The notes beneath the pieces were generated by a model. That model saw nothing but the letters and a program-made list of their open reading frames with translations. It was not told where the DNA came from and ran no database searches. A DNA stretch of 64,000 nucleotides, taken from positions 29,841,519 to 29,905,518 of the forward strand of contig OZ007579.1 in the NCBI GenBank assembly GCA_963931925.1, read 5' to 3'. A program made the translations under genes and the position numbers. Positions 1 to 10,882 of the stretch are shown here, one piece after another. The stretch comes from Onchidella celtica (taxonomy: Eukaryota; Mollusca; Gastropoda; Systellommatophora; Onchidiidae). Each line of letters opens with the position of its first letter. Positions within the stretch are counted from its first letter, which is position 1.

Positions 1-514
1 GACAGACTTCTTTCCTTCTTGCCTGTGCGCGAAATCTCGTTTAGCGCCCAGTATACCATAATTGTTAGGAAAACCTTACTCGGTGCCTCGTGTTTTACAT
101 TTAGGACAATTTCTGATATATCAATGCATCATTTTACAAGACTCGCGGTCTTTCTTTCTGTCTTTCTTTCTTTTTAAAATCATTTTACATGTTTGCACTT
201 GGTTTGGGAGGTTTAAAATTCTCGGACAGGGCACTTTAGTTCGGGCATGCAGTAGAGGGTTGACAATCACAAGCTCTCTCCAACGTCCTAAAAATCGAAG
301 CAAAACAAAGTCCATTCAGTACGCTGTGGGCCAAGTGCTTGATAATCACTTCGGCAATTCAAACATTAAGAGACCATTATAGGCATCAAACACTGTAGGG
401 GAGGATGTGAAGAAGGTGAAATTAAAATATATGCGAGAAAGTTAGAATCAGTAATAGATTTATCAAGAAATCCCCGATATTTAAATCTGCTAAATTATTT
501 AATAATATCTGAAT
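1..514. other. No gene seen
   Basis: AT-rich sequence with a short TTTC/TTTCTG-rich tract near 148-175. No open frame here resembles a known protein, and no repeat shared with the rest of the window was recognised. Confidence 0.5.
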
Positions 515-928
515 GTGTTTAGGACTTTATTTGTGCAGATTCGCTGCTCTTGGCATTTACTCCTCACTTTTCTGCTTTTTAGTTTCCTTCTTCTTGTTTC
601 TGGTGTTTTTTTGTTATTGTTTTTGCAGTAGGGATTAGTCTTTTAGAATTTTACCACCAGGGCAGCGGCCTTGTTCGGCCCGCTCTTCTCGACTTTCAAC
701 TGCTAAGGTACATTTAACGTGTGCAACGTGCACACTGCCCCTCCGAGTTATTTTGTCCTTATCCGAAAAGGCTAGGCGCTCTTCCATACCTACCATAGGA
801 TCAGGGACAGGAATTTTTTTTCTCACAAAATTCCAACAATATATTATGTCTGCACCGACCGGGGATCGAACCCGGTACCTTCGGCATGAGAAGCGAGCAC
901 CTTGCCTCTAGACCAATGTGTCACCACG
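515..928 (-). mobile_element. SINE-A copy 1 (tRNA-derived SINE)
   Basis: On the minus strand the head carries a pol III A box (TGGTCTAGAGG) and a B box (GGTTCGATCCC, near 865-875), followed by the SINE-A body: a GATCCTATGGTAGGTA block, then GTGCACGTTGCACACGTTAAA, then GGGCCGAACAAGGCCGCTGCC. The 3' end (near 515-560) matches the copies at 17228, 20352 and 60962. Such SINEs are transcribed by pol III and mobilised by a partner LINE. The tRNA part is too diverged outside the boxes to be a working tRNA. Confidence 0.85.
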
Positions 929-1297
929 AAAAAGTATCTGAATCTTACGTCGCTGTGCTTAATGTTTTTCTGTGTCCAGAGTGATCAAATCTCAGACCAG
1001 ACCAAGTTGGAAAGAAAATTTTCAAGATCTAGACATTGCTAGGCCAGTGCGCACTGAGTCACGTTTTGCCTCCGTTTTGTGGATTATGGAGTCACATAGG
1101 ACCTCCCGCATTAGTGTTACTGTAACCAATCTGTCTCGCTCGTTGATTGGAAGGAAGTTTGAGTCAACACCGGCGCCAAACACACTTGATCTATGGGACA
1201 TGTACAAACACTTTTCAATTATGGTAATAAATTAAAATCTTTTGTTTTATTTACTTTTTTGATGTTCCTATTTTAAACTTGGTGAATATAATATATG
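929..1297. other. No gene seen
   Basis: Unique-looking sequence between SINE-A copy 1 and the first solo LTR. The small open frames on both strands lack recognisable domains. Confidence 0.4.
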
Positions 1298-2533
1298 GTG
1301 GTTGTCATGATTCGGATGTTGTTAAAACTCACGCAGAGGGTGAGTTGTTGTTGTTTTATCAGGGCCATGAGAAATTGGCTGGTGGCCTTGAACGGCCCTC
1401 GCGAATTATAGTTGGTGAGTAAATAAATGTAAAGTTAAACTTAGAGTCACGCTTGTCGGCTTTAATGTTCGTGATTAATAAGTAATGGAGTAGGGGTGAA
1501 ACAAGGTGGGGCTAGTTGACATTGTTAAGTATGACTAGACAAGTTTTTGCACGTTAACTGGCTGGTAGAATAGTGCAGACGTATTACTACAATTAAAATG
1601 GTGGGAGGTTTCGACCTATGAGATAGCTGAACTAATTGGGCCAGCGGACTAGCACGCTGGGTAGTTAGATAGTATAAGACATCGTGTAACGTTCAGATTT
1701 AGTGAATACAGACGAGCAGAAGCATCGTGTCGTGAAGTATCTCCGGTTGACCAGTACCTGAACTGTGTGCTTTTAAGACAAGAAGTCCTTGCTAATGGAC
1801 TGACTGAACTCTAGAAAGAAAGGTCTGAGGGGGCTGACCTTTGAAAGCCCACGCTGCGCTATATTGATGTTCGCGCCTACCAGTAGGCGTGACCAATGGT
1901 ACTATATCTTATTTATTCAAGCATAATAGAGATCGGAGATAGAGAGAGAACTACAGCCTCATAGGAAGACTAAGGAAACCCCAGCTGGCACTCGACCACG
2001 AGTGTCCTGTATCATAGATCTATTGCCATAGTATGATTGGAATAATATAGCACATTGTTGATGAATTGAATAGTGATTGTGCATAAAATATAGTCTTTTG
2101 GCAACTGCTTAAATTACCTACAAGCCGAAGAGTGCTTCTGTAGGCTTTGAACATACTGGGCTCTCCTAACACTCAAGCCCATATGATTTAGGGAGAGTTT
2201 GCCTGGCGACTGGCCAGTGGCGACTCAACTGTCACTTTAAATTGATATCTAGTTTCGTATAATATACCTATTTGCTATTGATTGCAGTACCTCCATAGTT
2301 ACATGAATATCATTGGTTAAGTTATTAATTAGAGTTTTTTTGGTTTGAATATATACCTCTATTGTCTTTTGTTTTGTTATTAATATTTATGTAAACTATG
2401 GCCTGACCGGCCTGACATATATACGCTCTAGTTATTTAATACTTTTCTTGTGTGGTTGTGTCCGAGTGTGAGTTAGCTGCCTCTCGTGCAGTCGTAACAT
2501 CCCCAAGACCCTAACTCTGCTCGTGACAGTGGT
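1298..2533. mobile_element. Solo LTR 1 with target duplications
   Basis: A 1226-bp segment (1303-2528) starts TGTCATGATTCGG and ends CTCTGCTCGTGACA, so it has TG...CA ends inside a short inverted repeat. Perfect 5-bp duplications GTGGT flank it at 1298-1302 and 2529-2533. No primer site, polypurine tract or coding domain is present. This is what recombination between the two LTRs of a Ty3/gypsy or BEL-type element leaves behind. Orientation is not certain. The sequence does not resemble the LTRs at 28993 or 4194. Confidence 0.75.
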
Positions 2534-3570
2534 GGAGCCTGTCGTGGCCCGTTCTTAGTCTAAACAATATCACTTGATCCTCTCTGTTCAGGAAATGATA
2601 TTTATCCTGTTGGTTTATTTGCTGCCTTCTGTTGTTTTTAGTGAGGTTTTTCTTCTCATAATAGTTTAAAGGGCACTGCGACTGCTCCAAGATGGAACCC
2701 TCCTTGGCCATTATGTGAGTGCAGCGAGTCTCCTCAAAACACAGAGCATGTATTGCAGAACTGCACACTCTCCTCAGCACTATGAGAAACATAATTATTG
2801 ACCCAAACCCATCGACCTGAATGTCAAACTCTATGGTGCAGAAAAGCGTAGATTTTCTTAAAAGAACAAATCTGCAGATTTTGGTGAACGAAAGAATAAG
2901 AAGAATTTACTAATTCCAGCAAGTTAGATGGTCAATAGATTGAAAATAGTGTCTCTTATGCAAAAACTAAATTGCTCATTCAAAAGTGTTCACACAATGA
3001 AAGCGTATCATCGTTATTCAGCCTTCTAGAGGCCATACGCTCGTACACTGGGGATCGAGGGGTCAAAACTAGCCAAAATTGAGCATACGTCCTTCTTAGT
3101 CGGACCCTAAGCTGGTGTGCTTTAACATCCAAAAATGACAACCATAGAGATGCTGTAATCATAGTATTTCTATAATGACGATTCTCACTTTGTAAGATGA
3201 ACGCCTCGGTGGGAGGGGGGAGAGGAGTAGAATGAATAAGCAAAATTTGTGTGGCGTAATAAAATACTGCGTAGTTTTCCGGCATTTAAAAAAAATGGCG
3301 TAGTATTAACTGGTTACTGTCAAGGTGTGGTCATTAACCTGCCCCGGGGGATCGTCGCCGGTATCCGGTCCATTCGTCTAGTGATCACCACAGGGGACAG
3401 CTACCGGACAGATAACCACCATGACATTATATTATTATCCAGATTCGGCAAGCTGTGGGCTTTTCAATGAAATCGTGAGAATTTGTGACGTTTTTATTTG
3501 ACCACAGGAATTTTTACGCACGCCGGAAATAATGTGGGAAGGTCCAGTGATGTCCAATAGAATGTGGACC
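2534..3570. other. No gene seen; possible repeat K edge
   Basis: AT-rich sequence with several small open frames and no recognised protein. A short piece near 3020-3060 (GGCCATACGCTCGTACACTG) resembles the end of repeat K at 16360-16390. The rest is unassigned. Confidence 0.4.
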
Positions 3571-3680
3571 AGGGCGAGTAGTCTAATTGCAATCCCAAAT
3601 AGAGAAAATACTCAGTAGTGTCCATTGCTCAGCAATGGCTTATAATGTAAAATACTACACAATCCTAATAACAACAGCCA
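3571..3680 (+). mobile_element. MITE-C copy 1
   Basis: Shares with other MITE-C copies the core AAATAGAGAAAATACT, then a CATTGCTCAGCAATGGCTTATAATG block and AACAACAGCC at the end. The left terminus (GGGCGAGTAG) is diverged. Best preserved relatives are at 25411-25530 and 47473-47578. Confidence 0.65.
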
Positions 3681-4188
3681 TTCTCTCCTTTCTCAAGCAA
3701 GAAATAAACATTCTGCTCTTAACCCTTTCAATATAGAAAGAACATTGCAGTTAACTCTTTACTGCCCTAACAATTACAGATTTTTGATCCATCACTAGCT
3801 TCTTAATACAGGTCAATACCCTGATTTAGATTCATAACATTCACTATTTAAAGTAATTCAAATAAGTGGATCTTCATAACCAGATTAGAGAAAATTTAGC
3901 TCTCACAATGTCAGTAGTCAACGGGTTAAGAAATGCTTGCATGAGCAAGAAACGTTTTTAAAATTTACTTTTCACCTGTATTCTGTTAATATACTAAGTC
4001 AAGTCTGTTTTTGTCTGGGTTTTGGTGTTGGATATGGACAATGAGGTTAAAAGGGACCTCGCACATTTGTGAGACTGAAATCAGAGTGTCTTGTAAATTT
4101 GGTCAAGTCAGAATGTCTTGAGTTAGCTGGTGGGAAGACAGACTTCCCACACTGAGTCAAAACTGTATTGAGTTAGTTGGTGGAAAGA

Positions 4189-5300
4189 CAGACTGTCACG
4201 AGCGAGTGAGCGAGGGTCAATAAGTGCGGGGAAGGGGACTTGAAGCGTGCATGTTGTGAGTGAGTTGAGGCTTAGACGAGGCAAGATCTGAGTAGTCAGA
4301 TCACTGCAAGCCGAAAAGTCCAAGGGGACAGACGTGAAGAGAGCAGTCGGAAGTTTGTTGTGTATTCCAGTGATGACTGGTAGGTTGAAATATAAGGATT
4401 GATAATTATGATGATTGATGTACTATATTCTCCTATGACCATGATGTAAATAAGTTATATGTGAGGAATGTGAAAGTCATTGATTACTGCGTATAGAGAT
4501 GTGCGCAATGAGCGATAGATGTAAGTTAGGATCATGGATTCGTAGCGAGTCTGAGTACTGTGTAATACGGTGGAGGTGTGTAACCGTAGTAAAGTGCAGA
4601 TGTGTGGTGAGTGAAATGTGGACTGTTGTGTGTACGCTTGATGGTTCGTAATGAGTGGTGAAGTGGATAGTAATTGTATGGTGTTATAGAGATGTAATGT
4701 TATTCTTATAAGTGTCGGGGTCGGGCAGTGAGCCTACCCGTGGTGGAGAGACTAGTGCAGGGGATAGGCCAGCATAAGTGAGATGCATGGGTTGGGCAGA
4801 AGGCTACCCACAGGCCAGCCTGAGTGAAGCTGTCGCGCAGGACAGCGAGGGCACATTAGTCGTGGCAGTCTGGCCACAGGCAGGGACGTTATGAATTGAG
4901 ATATTAATGTGATATTGAGATATTAATGTGATATTAAGATATTGATGTGATATTGAGATATTGAGGTGAGATTAAGATATTGAGGTTAGGTTGAGCAGGA
5001 GCCAGTAAGATAGGCCGCAAGTAGTACATACCTTGATGTGAGGCTGAGGCCGGAGTATATTTAGATAAGTAACTATCGGGTTGTGGACCCAGAGATCGAA
5101 TGAATGTTGGGAATAATGACCATTGGATGGTGTTTGAATTGAATAATGTGACGTATGTAATTGCACGTATATCTTTATCTTTATGTATAATAAATGTGTG
5201 AGTCTGTTTGGTTGTTCTGTTAAGTGTTCTACTTGTCTGTTCGTGATTGTTGCCCTGTCATAATCAGTACATCTCCCAGTCTGGGATTTGTTACACAGAC
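4189..5300 (+). mobile_element. Solo LTR 2 with target duplications
   Basis: A 1102-bp segment (4194-5295) starts TGTCACGAGCGAG and ends GGGATTTGTTACA. It is flanked by the 5-bp duplication CAGAC at 4189-4193 and 5296-5300. Removing the segment and one CAGAC restores a normal 50-bp unit of the host minisatellite. A polyadenylation signal AATAAA at 5189-5194, about 100 bp before the right end, suggests plus orientation. No internal retrotransposon domains remain. Confidence 0.85.
4897..4991 (+). repeat. 19-bp tandem repeat inside solo LTR 2
   Basis: Five units of TGAGATATTAATGTGATAT and variants, each differing by a few bases. Confidence 0.8.
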
Positions 5301-5526
5301 TTCCCACACTAAGTCAAAACTGTATTGAGTTTGTTGGTGGAAAGACCGACTTCCCACACCGAGTCAAAACTGTATTGAGTTAGTTGGTGGAAAGACAGAC
5401 TTCCCACACTGAGTCAAAACTGTATTGAGTTAGTTGGTGGAAAGACAGACTTCCCACACTGAGTCAAAACTGTATTGAGTTAGTTGGTGGAAAAACAAAC
5501 TTCCCACGCTGAGTCAAAACAGATTT

Positions 5527-6465
5527 GAATCAGTGCCCTGCAAGCTTTACACTTCTTTTTTCTTTGCCACTTTGGTTATAGAAATCAGAAATGAATTATT
5601 TTCTAGTTTCATTAGATATTTCTTCCCCTGAGGTAATTGGCATTTTGTATCCAGATGTAGTAATTTAAGTTGTATTTCCTGACATGGAAAGGCGCGCGCG
5701 CGCATACATACTCACACACACAGACACATACACAAGCACACCCACGCCCATACGTTTATACGCTTATTAGAGACGGTGCTAAACATGGGAGGGCTTGTGT
5801 GTGAGAAAATCATGATGAAAAGTCACACACACACACACACACACACACATTTATAAAGAACAATTTTTAAAAAAAACAACGGATGGAGGGCCTGACACTG
5901 ACAGTATCTGAGACAGCCCTGATGAAATGTCGCAGTAATTAGTCTACCGCGGTGTTAATGACTCTGTATTTTTTGGAATGGTCCCCTTTTAAGGTTGCCC
6001 TTCTTTGTATTATACTGACACCAGTCGTCAGGGACAGGTTGACCTGACTCCATCCACATCATGGTTTAAGGTCACAAATTCTGGACCTACCCCTGTCCCA
6101 CCCCACCGCAACCCCAATCCCCCCTACCAATCTTTCATCTCCTGTCCATAACCCAGTCACGTGGCTACCCAAAGCGTGAAATTGATAGCTTCTACACTTA
6201 ACCTGGACGCGTGATTTTTTTCAGTACAAGCTTTAACAAATTCAGGAGCGGGGCAGCAACACACTCCCCAAACACAGGTCATCGGCTAAGGGATTTCTCG
6301 TCCTATCGAACACTGCCATGGGTGCTGCAATCTCTGGACTGTGCCTGATATGACTCCGAACGTCACAGAAAATCCCTGGGATGTGTTGGAGCTGTCCAGT
6401 GTCTGGGTGTGTGTTGCTGCCACGCTCCTGAATTTGTTAAAGCTCGTATGGAAAAAAATCACGCA
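5527..6465. other. No gene seen; dinucleotide repeats
   Basis: Holds a (GC)n/(CA)n-rich stretch at 5692-5745 and a (CA)n run at 5825-5850, then C-rich sequence near 6090-6130. Open frames at 6286-6541 show no known domain. Confidence 0.45.
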
Positions 6466-6650
6466 GCCTGGATGCACACTACACTGGCCGATTTTGATCG
6501 GCCAACTAGTTGGATGGTGGCGTCACGCCGTTGAGTTATAGTGAGACCCAACGCACCAGCCGACTAGTTGAATCTCATTGAAACTCAATGTCGTGACGTC
6601 ACTACCGAACTAGTCGGCCGATTCAAAATCGGGCTAGTGAGTGTCAGGCC
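6466..6650. mobile_element. MITE-A copy 1
   Basis: Nearly palindromic element. The left arm includes GCCGATTTTGATCGGCC and ACTAGTTGGATGGTGGCGTC; the right arm is its inverted counterpart ending CGATTCAAAATCGGGCTAG. Other copies are at 10203-10368, 28076-28585 (split) and 55328-55488. It has no coding capacity. The parent autonomous family is not identifiable from the termini alone. Confidence 0.8.
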
Positions 6651-6716
6651 TAACTCCACTTAATATGATATTTATTATTTCTACCTTGAGAGCACAAACA
6701 AAATTCCTAAGAATGT

Positions 6717-6830
6717 CGTTAAGGGCCTGTTGTGTAATTACAAAGCCAAATAGAGAAAAATATACTGAATGGTGTTGACTGTTGAGCTAGGGCTTATAAT
6801 GCCAAATATCACCTGGCGCTAACAACAGCC
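6717..6830 (+). mobile_element. MITE-C copy 2
   Basis: Contains TAATTACAAAGCCAAATAGA, then GAGAAAAATATACTG and GGCTTATAATGCCAAATATC, ending GCGCTAACAACAGCC. This matches the MITE-C copies at 25411 and 47473. Confidence 0.7.
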
Positions 6831-7022
6831 AATACATCATAAAGACCATCACGAATGAGGACGTGGTTTTCCAGCATTCCATATCTGAAAAACTACACTA
6901 GAACCAAATGTTCTATAATTGGAACATTTCTTAATTTATGAACAAAATAAATGATTATTTGTGATGAACATTTATATTTCTGAATTCGTTTGATCATTTT
7001 CAATTGCTTTCCTTAGATTTAC

Positions 7023-7184
<162 letters not shown>

Positions 7185-7325
7185 GTTGTGTTGGCTAAGA
7201 GAATAATGTCTGGGCATTAGAGGGTTAAACAGCCCTGTTCGGTCGCGGTGGACTGTCTCATTGACACTCGTGAAGCAGTCCGTAACAAAGCGATTACCTG
7301 TGACAAAACGTGAAGAAATTAAGGC

Positions 7326-7536
7326 CGGTGGTGCAGTGGGCCAAGTCCGTTTTGACTCAGTGCGCTAGGTCTCTCTTTCCATCAGGTAACTCAAGACACT
7401 TTTGTCGCACCCGAACTAGTGAGCTGAGAAAACCAAACCTGTTTTAGTCTCCCCAGTGCGTGAGGTCTCGTTTAACTCTAAAGTTCACGTCCCACACTTC
7501 TGACGAGACAAATCAGATTTGACTTCGTGCACCATC
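7326..7536 (-). mobile_element. MITE-B copy 2
   Basis: On the minus strand it starts GATGGTGCACGAAGTCAAAT and ends with a diverged inverted counterpart of that start (GGACTTGGCCCACTGCACC). The interior includes GAGTTAAACGAGACCTC and GTGTCTTGAGTTACC, as in the copies at 17693 and 62845. About 210 bp, non-coding. Confidence 0.7.
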
Positions 7537-7687
7537 AGCCTAGGAGCCCTCGATTGTTGTCTACAGCAATGTTTCTCTCTTTTTTCTTGTCACACTCTTT
7601 TCCCAACAGCGACAGTGTACGACAGCGATCCGACCCTTTCGTCGTCAATATCAACACTACTTCGTTGCAGAGAATAATTGGAACGGA

Positions 7688-7691
7688 CATC

Positions 7692-7727
<36 letters not shown>

Positions 7728-7965
7728 GGCATCATCGTCATCATCATCATCATCATCATCATCATCGCCATCATCGGCATCATCATCATCATCATCATCG
7801 TCGTCGTCATCATCATCATCGTCATCATCATCATACCATTATCATTATCATCATCATCATCACCATCGCCATTATCATCAGCATCATCATCATCATAATC
7901 ATCATTATCATCATCGCCATCATCATCATCATTATCGACATCATCATCATTATCATACTGTATGG
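7688..7965 (+). repeat. (CAT)n microsatellite
   Basis: About 280 bp of CAT/ATC triplets with CGC, CGG, TAC and TAT interruptions. Poly-Ser, poly-His, poly-Ile and poly-Met frames across it are artefacts. Confidence 0.97.
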
Positions 7966-8179
7966 CAATGGAGCTAGAGGGTGAATATGTAACTATGCAG
8001 CAAGCACCAAATATTTCATGACTACATGATCAAAAAAATGACGAGACTTTGTCTACTCCCTCAACTTTTTTTTTGTTTAACGATAAATTGGACGAACTTC
8101 AATCTTCAGTATTTTTTTCTGTACGTTTTGTCTTTCTTTTGAAGGACAAGAAATTAGACCCATTTTCTATTAGGTAGGG

Positions 8180-8414
8180 TCTAAATTCCAGTGGTTCTTA
8201 ACCTTGTTGGAGGTACTGAACCCCACAAATTCCATACATGCCTTCATCGAACCCTTCGTAGTTGGAAAAATAAAATGTGCTTTTTTTTTCTTCAAATTCA
8301 AAACATATGTATATCATACGAGTGGGGTGAACCAAACCGCCGAACCCCTGAAACTGACTCACCGAACCCCTGGGGTTCGATCGAACCCAGGTTAAGAACC
8401 ACTGACTCTAAATA
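8180..8414. mobile_element. hAT-type MITE 1
   Basis: The element (8189-8404, 216 bp) begins CAGTGGTTCTTAACC and ends with the exact inverted repeat GGTTAAGAACCACTG. CAGTGGTTCTYAACC is the terminal sequence of hAT elements of the Charlie/MER5 type. An imperfect 8-bp duplication is visible (TCTAAATT 8180-8187, TCTAAATA 8407-8414), offset by 1-2 bases from the termini. Non-autonomous, with no transposase. Confidence 0.8.
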
Positions 8415-9467
8415 CATGATTAGAAACCAAGTTCTTAGCCTCTCTTTAAGGTGTCGGGTGGTAGGTGGAACTGACCCTAAATAATTATCCGTCGGATCAA
8501 ATAGTTGAAATAAAATGTTGAACAAATTTGGGATTCCCTTAATACATTGTTACCTGAGATTAAATTAGCAAATAAAATAAATATGTTTCAGAATCAGAAT
8601 TGTAATAAAATGCCATGATTCCACCCCTTACGTTATGAGAAAATAATTGTTTTTTCAAACTAGATTTCCATACTTTGAAATCTGATTACTATGTGAAATA
8701 AATCCCATAATGATTACTTTACTGTTGTCGCGCCTCTAAGGAGTTAATCCCTTTTCACGTTTCAAGGCCCAAATTAGACGACCGCAAAAGGTTAAAAAAA
8801 AATTCATCAGGCGTAGAAAATCTCCGGTTACCACGTGAATTAATTAATTTAATTAATGCACATGTCCAATTAGCCAAGATTTTTATCCCACTTTTTCTTT
8901 TCAGAACAAGCAAAAATAGTGTGAAAAACGTGACTTACGAAATGTCATTTGAGAGGCTTTTTTTTTAAGCCAGCACGTTTCACTTTCACACGTTTTCTGA
9001 TGTAGGCGGTTCCCGTTAGGTGAAATGTTGAATGGATAATGACCCAGCCAGTAACCCTACCGTCGATCCGATCATGTAAGAGTGACCTCAGGCTCCTTGT
9101 GTCTGAATTCGAGTTTGACGGCTCGTCGGCACGATATCAGCCATTTTGTGTCTTTCACAGTTTTTGTTCCTTATCTTGTTTTGGGTCAGTTTTCAACTCT
9201 CAGGTTAGTTTTGAGTTTGAGTTCAAGTTTGGGTTTTACGTCGCTTTGGCATGGCAACGGCCACTTTGCGCCCTTCACGGTCTATTTGAGTACACTTTCT
9301 TTATTTATGTTTCGTATTCATCTGTCGCCTCAGGTGCCTCGAACATCTAGCAGCCACAGGGAAGCTGGAAGGCAGGAAAAGCAGGGGGTAGACAGAGAAA
9401 AACTTTCAGTTAAAGTCTTAATTCATGGACAAAAAATAAATGTCACAACAGCAACCCCTTCTTGATG
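8415..9467. other. No gene seen; weak direct duplication
   Basis: AT-rich DNA including a TTAA palindromic patch near 8838-8858. Around 9111-9168 and 9232-9290 two diverged copies of a ~58-bp sequence (GCCATTTTGTGTCTTTCACAG versus GCCACTTTGCGCCCTTCACG) form a direct duplication about 120 bp apart. Overlapping open frames at 9039-9465 span it, but their residues look unlike any family I know. Confidence 0.4.
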
Positions 9468-9536
9468 TTGGCTGATGACACTACCGAGTGGAGAGCCATG
9501 ATCGCCAATGTCTGTTCCAGACAGGGCAACCGATGA
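9468..9536 (+). pseudogene. LINE reverse-transcriptase C-terminal tail (fragment 1)
   Basis: The plus-strand frame reads ...DDTTEWRAMIANVCSRQGNR-stop. This resembles the last ~20 residues of non-LTR retrotransposon proteins, which typically end with a D-x-W-R-x-M-I-A-N-V/A motif, and resembles the end of the fragment at 39398-39790 (ETWRVMIANACQQGT). A short (TGA)n tail follows directly, as often at LINE 3' ends. It is severely 5'-truncated. Confidence 0.6.
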
Positions 9537-10202
9537 TGATGATTCAGAGCTTTTAAGTTTCACAATAGAATTAAATACATTCATATAATTTTGTCACACT
9601 GGTAAAATTCTCAAAACTTGTTTAGTGTAGATCAGGCCCTTATAAATACAATAAAATAAAAGTGAAATTAAAAATATAATATTAAAAGGCCGGTACCATC
9701 AAATACAATTATGTGTAGCCCCCCGACAAAATGGGGCACATTTCGGCACTACCTGATTCGAGAAAATAGTTAAAAGGCATCATAGGGTTTATCCATTTTG
9801 TGTTTCCAGACTTTTGAAAAGTTTAATCTCTTTACTATTCCTTTTCCAAATCATAATCCTCTTTGAGAAGGATAAATACCTCAAAACTGACTTTGAATCG
9901 AGTCAACATCATTAAGTTTGGCTAAAAGCCGAATCTTCAAAAGCGTTTTTCTCAAAACTGTGGTTATGTCACTTCCTGTCTTTGAGATGCCACGCACATC
10001 ATCTCTGCTAATTAAATTATAGCACTTGTTATTATTTTTTTTTACCAAACGAAAGGGCTATTTGCTGGTGCCAATATATCCATACCACCAAAATGTATGA
10101 AGTGCCTCATTTTGCCGGGCGCCGACACATATCTATCCATAGTATGAATTTTGTAATGATAAAGATCTATGATGTAGGAGATCCGGGGCTGCGACGACAG
10201 AC
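9537..10202. other. No gene seen
   Basis: AT-rich non-coding sequence following the LINE tail. No shared repeat recognised. Confidence 0.4.
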
Positions 10203-10368
10203 CTACACGCGCATCAGCCGATTTTAATCCACAGACTAATTGGATGGCGACGTCACGACAATTAGTTTCAATGAGACCTAGCACACCAGCCAAACTAGTT
10301 GGATATCGAGGAACTCAATGTAGTGGCGTCACTATTCAATTGATCCACATATCAAAATCTAATGTCCT
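10203..10368. mobile_element. MITE-A copy 2
   Basis: Keeps the left arm (CAGCCGATTTTAATCCACAG, then GGATGGCGACGTCACG) and right arm (GTGGCGTCACTATTCAATTG, then TCAAAATC) of MITE-A, both more diverged than in the copy at 6466. Confidence 0.75.
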
Positions 10369-10526
10369 CCATTTTCGTATTCCTTCAACTCATCACCTAA
10401 GGGAGGTATCATTTTAAGCCCGGAACGGCACAGTCAACTGCTGGCGGATAAGAAGTGCACACCATAATTTACTGTATTTTCTTATTAAATCCGGAAAGAT
10501 CCTATCATACTAAGTCCGGTCAGCCA

Positions 10527-10640
10527 TAATATATAGTACCGTGCATGTCATAAAAAGTAACCGTATCAAGCGTTCAGTTTGGTGCATAGTGTTCTGGTGC
10601 GCATGAGTTCTGAAGCAAGACTGTAGTTTATTACATTTAT
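10527..10640 (+). repeat. Repeat G copy 1
   Basis: About 110 bp that recurs inverted at 36225-36348 with few differences, including ATAGTACCGTGCATGTCATA and AAAAAGTAACCGTATCAAGC. In both places a GA/CT array lies beyond its inner end. Confidence 0.8.
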
Positions 10641-10647
10641 GATATGA

Positions 10648-10648
10648 A

Positions 10649-10746
<98 letters not shown>
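10648..10746 (+). repeat. (GA)n microsatellite
   Basis: About 99 bp of GA dinucleotide with one GG interruption. Confidence 0.98.
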
Positions 10747-10747
<1 letters not shown>

Positions 10748-10882
10748 CACATGATTGTTTATTCCCGGCAATCCGGGAAGACCCCATCATATTAAGCCCG
10801 GTCAGACACAGTCAGCCTCTGCCACAGTAATTTCTTGGGTGTACATTTTTGCTGGCAGCAACTGGCTGTATCGTTCCCGGCT

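Larger units (their letters stand above)
4120..5521 (+). repeat. 50-bp minisatellite (interrupted)
   Basis: Six units: 4120-4169, 4170-4193 joined across the LTR to 5301-5326, 5327-5376, 5377-5426, 5427-5476 and 5477-5521. The unit begins GAGTTAGTTGGTGGAAAGAC and continues with AGACTTCCCACACTGAGTCA. The central units differ by 0-3 bases and the edge units by more, as expected when tandem growth happens in the middle. Confidence 0.85.
3991..5526 (+). mobile_element. MITE-B copy with expanded 3' end, split by a solo LTR
   Basis: Starts TAAGTCAAGTCTGTTTTTGTC and continues through GGTTAAAAGGGACCTCGCAC, the same order as MITE-B copies at 7326 (inverted), 17693 and 62845. Its 3' part, normally present once (GAGTCAGTTGGCGGAAAGAG...), is here repeated about six times in 50-bp units. 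Unit 2 is interrupted by the solo LTR at 4194-5295. Family ends are diverged inverted repeats, so a MITE is the best reading. Confidence 0.65.
10403..10882. repeat. Repeat F, interrupted by repeat G and (GA)n
   Basis: 10403-10512 matches 62605-62722 (shared CGGAACGGCACAGTC and TTTTCTTATTAAATCCGGAAAG). 10806-10882 matches 62722-62800 (shared TTTCTTGGGTGTAC and TTGCTGGCAGCAACTGG, approximately). Between them sit repeat G and a GA array, and a ~45-bp piece ending CCCGGTCAG occurs on both sides. The right-end copy therefore shows the uninterrupted order. Confidence 0.65.

Noticed and set aside
840..928. tRNA gene on the minus strand (also near 17240, 18190, 20360, 61250)
   Set aside because: Good A and B boxes, but they sit in repeated SINE-A copies with a common body and tail, and the anticodon and acceptor parts do not look intact.
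4120..5521. CRISPR-like regular repeats
   Set aside because: The 50-bp units are contiguous with no spacers and lie in eukaryotic DNA; this is a minisatellite.
7527..7977. Poly-Ser, poly-His, poly-Ile and poly-Met frames
   Set aside because: Triplet microsatellite artefacts.
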